A stretch of 10,161 nucleotides of DNA, taken from an uncultured Flavobacteriia bacterium (GTDB lineage Bacteria; Bacteroidota; Bacteroidia; Flavobacteriales_D; Crocinitomicaceae). The DNA lies in NCBI GenBank assembly GCA_903887095.1, contig CAISOQ010000116.1, forward strand, positions 1 through 10,161. The letters run 5' to 3'. A program made the translations under genes and the position numbers. Positions 5,842 through 10,161 of this stretch are shown here, one piece after another. The first letter of the stretch is position 1, and each line of letters begins with the position of its first letter. The notes under the pieces are model-generated. The model saw only the letters and a program-made list of their open reading frames with translations, was not told the origin of the DNA and searched no databases.

Positions 5842-6366
5842 ATGAAAAATCACTCTTTTAAAATCAAGTCTTTTATAATTGTTTGCGGATTTGTATTAAT
5901 AAGCAATGGTTTATTAGCTCAAAATCCAATTGAATTAACCAATATTTTGGCTGCACCTGTAATTTCAGAGACAACTTATCCCATTCAACAATTGAGCAGA
6001 GGAGTTGTGCCAACGATGTACCTAAAACAAGGTGCGATTTCTAACGTTGATCCACAAGTAGAAATGATTCGAGTCATTACTGACATTGCTTCAATGAGTG
6101 AATTATATAATCAAAATTCACAATTTAAAAATATCGAATTGATTTTGATTCAAATTGAAAATGAATCTGATTTAAATTGGAAACTCAATACAAATTATTT
6201 GAGTCAATTTGAAAAATTAAAGTACCTCTACATTTCTAGTTCAATAGCGTTATGTGAACCATCAATTGGAAACACGAATTGTGAAAAAGAAAAAATTAAT
6301 TCTTTTTTAAGTGGTGAATTAAACCCATCCATTACTCTCGTTTATTCATCAGAAGTTAGCAAATAA
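5842..6366 (+). CDS. Secreted protein of unknown function, 174 residues
   Basis: No family is recognised. Residues 1-27 are a clear signal peptide (hydrophobic core FIIVCGFVLI, end ...GLLAQ), so the mature protein of about 147 residues is exported. There is no T9SS sorting domain and no lipobox, so it should be periplasmic or released. The mature part has two Cys (138, 147) and alternating hydrophobic stretches (IELILIQIE 98-106, KLKYLYISSSIAL 125-137) that faintly resemble a leucine-rich-repeat turn; that likeness is speculative. The gene is very AT-rich: the 60 bases at 6121-6180 hold 12 G or C. The earlier ATG at 5834 hits a stop after two codons, so 5842 is the start. The giant adhesin begins 13 bases after its stop, implying one transcript and perhaps a partner role. 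Confidence 0.75.
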   Translation: MKNHSFKIKSFIIVCGFVLISNGLLAQNPIELTNILAAPVISETTYPIQQLSRGVVPTMYLKQGAISNVDPQVEMIRVITDIASMSELYNQNSQFKNIELILIQIENESDLNWKLNTNYLSQFEKLKYLYISSSIALCEPSIGNTNCEKEKINSFLSGELNPSITLVYSSEVSK

Positions 6367-6379
6367 ATCATTCTATGTT

Positions 6380-9300
6380 ATGAAAAATTTTATCTCAACA
6401 AGAATTGTAAAATATATTGCTTTCATTTCAATAACGATTGCAATATCAAGTTCAATAAACGCTCAAGTTATAAAAACGTTCACGCAACGAACTTCGAGTT
6501 ACACACCTTCTAAAGTCATATACAATATTCAGGGTGATTTCACAATGATTGGAAATTCGAACATGACTTTACAATCTTATAATGTGAATGACAACAACAG
6601 TAATAATGTCATGGTTTACAATGATATTGACGGCGATGCAAACACATTAAACTCATCTTCTTCAGTGCTTGGTTTTTCTACAGAAAATGGTGCAATTCCG
6701 GGCTGTTCCAATATCATTTATGCTGGTCTTTATTGGACAGGAAGAGCAAGTAATGCAACCTCAAGTCCTGAGTCATTTTCTGTCACCAAAGGTTCTCTAA
6801 CTAAGACTCTTAACAAAAGAAAAATAAGTTTTAAAGGCCCAGGACAATCTGCCTATACTGAGTTTACCGCGAATCCTGGAAACATCTATTACCCGGACGG
6901 AAATTATGGAAACATGTATTCAGCTTATATTGAAGTAACTGATTATGTGAAAAACTGCGGCGTTGGATCTTACACAGCAGCTGATATTGCTCTTATTGAA
7001 GGAAATGGCGGCGCAACTGGATATTATGGCGGATGGGGAATGATTGTCATCTATGAAAATTCCAAAATGAATTGGCGAGATGTCACACTTTTTGATGGTC
7101 ATGCCTATGTTGTAGGCAATAGTTCTGTTAACTACGAATTGCCAGTTGCTGGATTCCAAACTGTACAAAGTGGGGATGTAAACATGAAACTTGGGTTAAT
7201 GGCTGGTGAGGGTGATGTGGGAATTACAGGAGATTATTTTAAAATCAGAAATTGGCAAAATACTTCTTGGGTAACCCTGAACCATACGGGGAATTCAAGT
7301 AACAACTTTTTCAATGGATCGGTAAATACTGGTGGAAATTCTCGAAACCCAAACCTTCAGAATAATACAGGTGTCGATATCGCGATGTTTGATATTCCTA
7401 ATACCGGTAATTCTGTCTTGACCAACAATCAAACATCAACACAATTTCAATATGGTTCAACACAGGACACCTACATTATTTTTGCTATGGCAATGTCTGT
7501 TGACGCCTACATACCGGACATAGAGGCATTTGTTTCCGCTGAATCTATAAATGGAATTCCTGTCGGTTCTAGTCCAATAACTGTCTTACCTGGACAAGAC
7601 CTTGAATATATGGTTGAAATTAAAAACCAAGGTACAGAAGCAATAAACAACGCTGTAATTTCAATACCAATTCCTTACACAGCAAGTTATGTTGGTGGAA
7701 GTATCGTAAACAATGTTACTTTCCTACCCTTACCTACTCCAAATAATGCTTATTTTGACCCTGCAGCGGGACCAACTGGTTCTATAGTATGGGATTTCGG
7801 AACACTTCCTTTAGTTGCAGGTTTTCCAGATTCAGTATTGGCAAGATTAAGTTTTCACCTTACTGTAACTGATGATTGTAATATTCTTGCTAATCCTGAT
7901 TGTCCACCAAGTATCGCTTTAGGAGGTAATGTAAGTGGTCAAGGAGCCGTTTCGGGGTCAAAATTTTCTCTCCAGTTTATCCAAGGTTATGAATCAAGTG
8001 GATTATGTGCAGGTGAGCCAATAAAAGACCCTCTTATTATTGATATTGATGCGGCAAGCTATTTAGCTGCAAATTGTTCAAGCACACCTGTTATTAGAGA
8101 TTTTGTTATTTGCAATTATAACGACCCTTACTTACCTTATGATAGTATTGCTCAATATTTTCCATTGGGATTAAGTTTTTACAATACAAATAACATCACC
8201 CCCTCTTCCATAAAATATGATGAAAACAATCCTTTTCCTGCAGCTATTGGTACACAAACCTATTTTGCAATACCAGATGGCATTAGTTTTTGTTATTATA
8301 CTTTTACTTTAACAATTCAGGATTCTATAATTAGCAGCGTAGTTCAAACTACCTCTGAGTCTTGTATAGGTGCATCTGACGGCTCAATCAATTTTTCCGT
8401 GAATAGTGGAACAAGTCCATATTCATATTTATGGACAGGCCCTGGTGCTTTTAGTGCAACAACCGAAGATGTATCATCTTTAAGTGCCGGCGTATATAGT
8501 GTTGTTGTAACGGATGATATTGGATGTAAATCAAATGGTAATGCTACAGTTTCTGTTATAGCGGATATGACAAATCCAATAATAACATGTGTTGGTAATC
8601 AATCAGTAAATTCTTCAGTTGGTACTTGCCAATATTCTCATTCTGGAACAGCTTGGAATGCAACTGCTTCAGATAATTGTTTGGTTAGTTCAATTACATA
8701 TGCGCTTACTGGTTTAACAACTGGAACAGGAACTTCATTGAACGGTGTTGTTTTCAACCTAGGCTTAACAACCGTAACTTGGACCGCAACAGATGGTTCA
8801 GGAAATACTTCAACGTGTTCGTATAATGTAACCGTTACTGACAATCAAAATCCAACAGCTCTTAACTGTGCTGCTATCGGAAATCAATCCGTAACAACCA
8901 ATGCAGGAGTTTGTACCTATACACATTCTGGAACAGCTTGGAATGCAACTGCTTCTGATAACTGTTCAGTTCCTTCTATCACGTATGCGCTTACTGGAGC
9001 AACAAGTGGATCAGGCAGCTCACTCAATGGTGTTCAATTTAACAAAGGGATAACTCAAGTAGTTTGGACGGCCACCGATGCAACAGGAAATACAAACACC
9101 TGCTCATTTAACATTACGGTAAATGATAGCACTGTTCCAACGATAGTAAGTTGCGGTTTCTCAGGAACTGCAACTGTGCAAACCGATCTTGGTTATTGCA
9201 GTTACACGCACCATGGAGCAACTTGGATTCCAAACGTAACAGACAATTGCTCGGGTATTATTTCTTTGAGTTATGCTATTTCAGGAGCGACTTCCGGAAC

Positions 9301-10161
9301 CGGAACGAGTACATTAAACAATGTTGAATTCAACTATGGAACATCACATGTCATCTGGACTGCAACTGATAATTCTGGCAATACCTCAACTTGTTCTTTC
9401 GATGTTCTCGTTGAAGATCAACAATCGCCTATTTTCACAAGTTGCGGCGTTACAACTGATACTTCTGTAATCGTTGAGGCTGGTTTATGCACATACACTC
9501 AGCGCGACAACTCTTGGAACGCAGCAGCAGTTGATCTTTGTACAAGTACAACTTTGAGCTATGCGCTTTCAGGTGCAACTTCAGGAACAGGAACATCATT
9601 AAATGGTGTTTCTTTCAACCTTGGAAACACATTGGTTGTCTGGACAGCGTCCGATCAAGATGGAAACACTTCAACTTGCTCGTTCAATGTAATAGTAACA
9701 GATACACAAGATCCAATCATTAATTGTGTTTTAAATCAAACCTTCAATGTAGACGCTGGTCAATGTAATTACACGAAAACAGGAACCGGTTGGAATGCAG
9801 TTGCCACAGATAATTGTACTGTGAGTACTGTCCTTGCAACACTTTCAGGAGCAACGACAGCAGCTGGTTTAACAACCCTTGCAAACGTCGATTTCAACCT
9901 TGGTACAACAACTGTACTTTGGACGGTTACTGACGGAACAGGAAATACTTCAACATGTAGCTTTGATGTAGTGGTGAATGACAACATTCTTCCAGCTATC
10001 TCTTCATGCGGTGCAGCAGGTAACCAATCTGTAGATGTTGACCCAGGTCAATGTAACTATACGAAAACAGGAACTGGTTGGAATGCAATTGCTACAGATA
10101 ATTGTACGGTGAGCACTGTACTTGCAACACTTTCTGGAGCAACAACAGCAGCTGGTTTAAC
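6380..10161 (+). CDS. Giant secreted HYR/SprB-repeat surface protein (runs off window end)
   Basis: The frame is open for 1260 codons from ATG at 6380 to the window end; the earlier ATG at 6375 stops after two codons. Residues 1-29 are a signal peptide (...SSINAQ). About 30-375 is a Gly/Asn-rich module with IIYAGLYWTGRAS (112-124), a type seen at the front of large Bacteroidota surface proteins. About 379-497 is DUF11-like (VLPGQDLEYMVEIKNQGTEA region). About 498-653 is unassigned. Residues 654-727 are one SprB-type repeat (SCIGASDGSINFSV ... GVYSVVVTDDIGC). From 729 on, HYR-type Ig-like repeats of 92-97 residues follow, each with paired Cys, a DNC motif and GNT-TCS near the end. The missing C-terminus probably carries a gliding-type T9SS sorting domain, which is inference. 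It is likely a cell-surface adhesin, possibly tied to gliding or attachment, and probably co-transcribed with the 174-residue gene. Confidence 0.88.
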   Translation, partial: MKNFISTRIVKYIAFISITIAISSSINAQVIKTFTQRTSSYTPSKVIYNIQGDFTMIGNSNMTLQSYNVNDNNSNNVMVYNDIDGDANTLNSSSSVLGFSTENGAIPGCSNIIYAGLYWTGRASNATSSPESFSVTKGSLTKTLNKRKISFKGPGQSAYTEFTANPGNIYYPDGNYGNMYSAYIEVTDYVKNCGVGSYTAADIALIEGNGGATGYYGGWGMIVIYENSKMNWRDVTLFDGHAYVVGNSSVNYELPVAGFQTVQSGDVNMKLGLMAGEGDVGITGDYFKIRNWQNTSWVTLNHTGNSSNNFFNGSVNTGGNSRNPNLQNNTGVDIAMFDIPNTGNSVLTNNQTSTQFQYGSTQDTYIIFAMAMSVDAYIPDIEAFVSAESINGIPVGSSPITVLPGQDLEYMVEIKNQGTEAINNAVISIPIPYTASYVGGSIVNNVTFLPLPTPNNAYFDPAAGPTGSIVWDFGTLPLVAGFPDSVLARLSFHLTVTDDCNILANPDCPPSIALGGNVSGQGAVSGSKFSLQFIQGYESSGLCAGEPIKDPLIIDIDAASYLAANCSSTPVIRDFVICNYNDPYLPYDSIAQYFPLGLSFYNTNNITPSSIKYDENNPFPAAIGTQTYFAIPDGISFCYYTFTLTIQDSIISSVVQTTSESCIGASDGSINFSVNSGTSPYSYLWTGPGAFSATTEDVSSLSAGVYSVVVTDDIGCKSNGNATVSVIADMTNPIITCVGNQSVNSSVGTCQYSHSGTAWNATASDNCLVSSITYALTGLTTGTGTSLNGVVFNLGLTTVTWTATDGSGNTSTCSYNVTVTDNQNPTALNCAAIGNQSVTTNAGVCTYTHSGTAWNATASDNCSVPSITYALTGATSGSGSSLNGVQFNKGITQVVWTATDATGNTNTCSFNITVNDSTVPTIVSCGFSGTATVQTDLGYCSYTHHGATWIPNVTDNCSGIISLSYAISGATSGTGTSTLNNVEFNYGTSHVIWTATDNSGNTSTCSFDVLVEDQQSPIFTSCGVTTDTSVIVEAGLCTYTQRDNSWNAAAVDLCTSTTLSYALSGATSGTGTSLNGVSFNLGNTLVVWTASDQDGNTSTCSFNVIVTDTQDPIINCVLNQTFNVDAGQCNYTKTGTGWNAVATDNCTVSTVLATLSGATTAAGLTTLANVDFNLGTTTVLWTVTDGTGNTSTCSFDVVVNDNILPAISSCGAAGNQSVDVDPGQCNYTKTGTGWNAIATDNCTVSTVLATLSGATTAAGL
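8564..10161 (+). repeat. Tandem HYR-type repeat array inside the giant adhesin
   Basis: In-frame tandem repeats start at 8564, 8840, 9125, 9416, 9701 and 9980 (periods 276, 285, 291, 285 and 279 bases); the sixth is cut by the window end. Each unit follows the pattern D-x-x-x-P, a Cys, G-x-C-x-Y, a W, DNC (DLC in the fourth), SGAT-type turn, FN-x-G, WTATD-type strand, GNT and TCSF. Units one and two share long near-identical DNA around 8640-8685 and 8926-8970; units five and six share 106 of 116 bases (9758-9873 with 10046-10161). This fits growth by unequal crossing-over or duplication of Ig-fold domains. Confidence 0.9.

Noticed and set aside
8638..9987. Open frames opposite the adhesin repeats (about 8638-8844 and 9769-9987, minus strand).
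   Set aside because: They recur with the repeat and mirror the codon pattern of the plus-strand gene; the plus frame is open for 1260 codons with clear domains.
8564..10161. Regular repeats as a CRISPR-like array.
   Set aside because: The period is 276-291 bases, always a multiple of three and fully coding; there are no short identical repeats with unique spacers.

Overview
The window looks like chromosomal DNA of a Bacteroidota species with a type IX secretion system (T9SS), most likely of the order Flavobacteriales. Several things point there: a T9SS type A sorting domain on the CotH-like protein, signal peptides ending in ...AQ, a SprB-type repeat plus a HYR repeat array in a giant secreted protein, one clear Bacteroidota-type promoter (TAnnTTTG at the -7 position), and no obvious Shine-Dalgarno sites. 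The species assignment is inference; no rRNA or tRNA gene is present.

Left part (1-1664, all on the minus strand). Reading leftwards there is a family 2 glycosyltransferase with a TTG start (1664-675), then a NUDIX hydrolase (520-128), then the first 43 codons of a superfamily II helicase of the DUF3427 type, which runs off the window at base 1. The NUDIX stop and helicase start overlap by four bases (ATGA), so the two are probably translated as a unit. This pair is the best candidate for a defence or nucleotide-quality system here.

Middle part (1962-3626). A J-domain protein with a C-terminal KTSC domain (1962-2414, plus strand) faces a small decayed or frame-split lipoprotein gene (2661-2431, minus strand). 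After a gene-poor stretch with hairpins and a good promoter comes a two-gene unit: a 93-residue helical protein of unknown function (2930-3211) and a second NUDIX hydrolase (3231-3626). That NUDIX is about 53% identical to the first by a hand count but has no helicase next to it.

Right part (3668-10161, plus strand, secreted and surface proteins). A CotH-like secreted protein carries a T9SS sorting domain (3668-5173). It is followed by a degraded T9SS cargo gene (5345-5812) with an intact N-terminus and only scraps of its C-terminal sorting region. Next come a 174-residue AT-rich secreted protein of unknown function (5842-6366) and, 13 bases later, a giant surface protein (6380 to beyond the window end; 1260 codons visible). 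The giant protein has a signal peptide, a unique N-terminal region, a DUF11-like domain, one SprB-type repeat and at least six HYR-type Ig-like repeats. The last two visible repeats are almost identical in protein but differ at many synonymous sites.

The genes form separate modules rather than one pathway: a nucleotide-hydrolase/helicase module on the left and a T9SS-exported surface module on the right.
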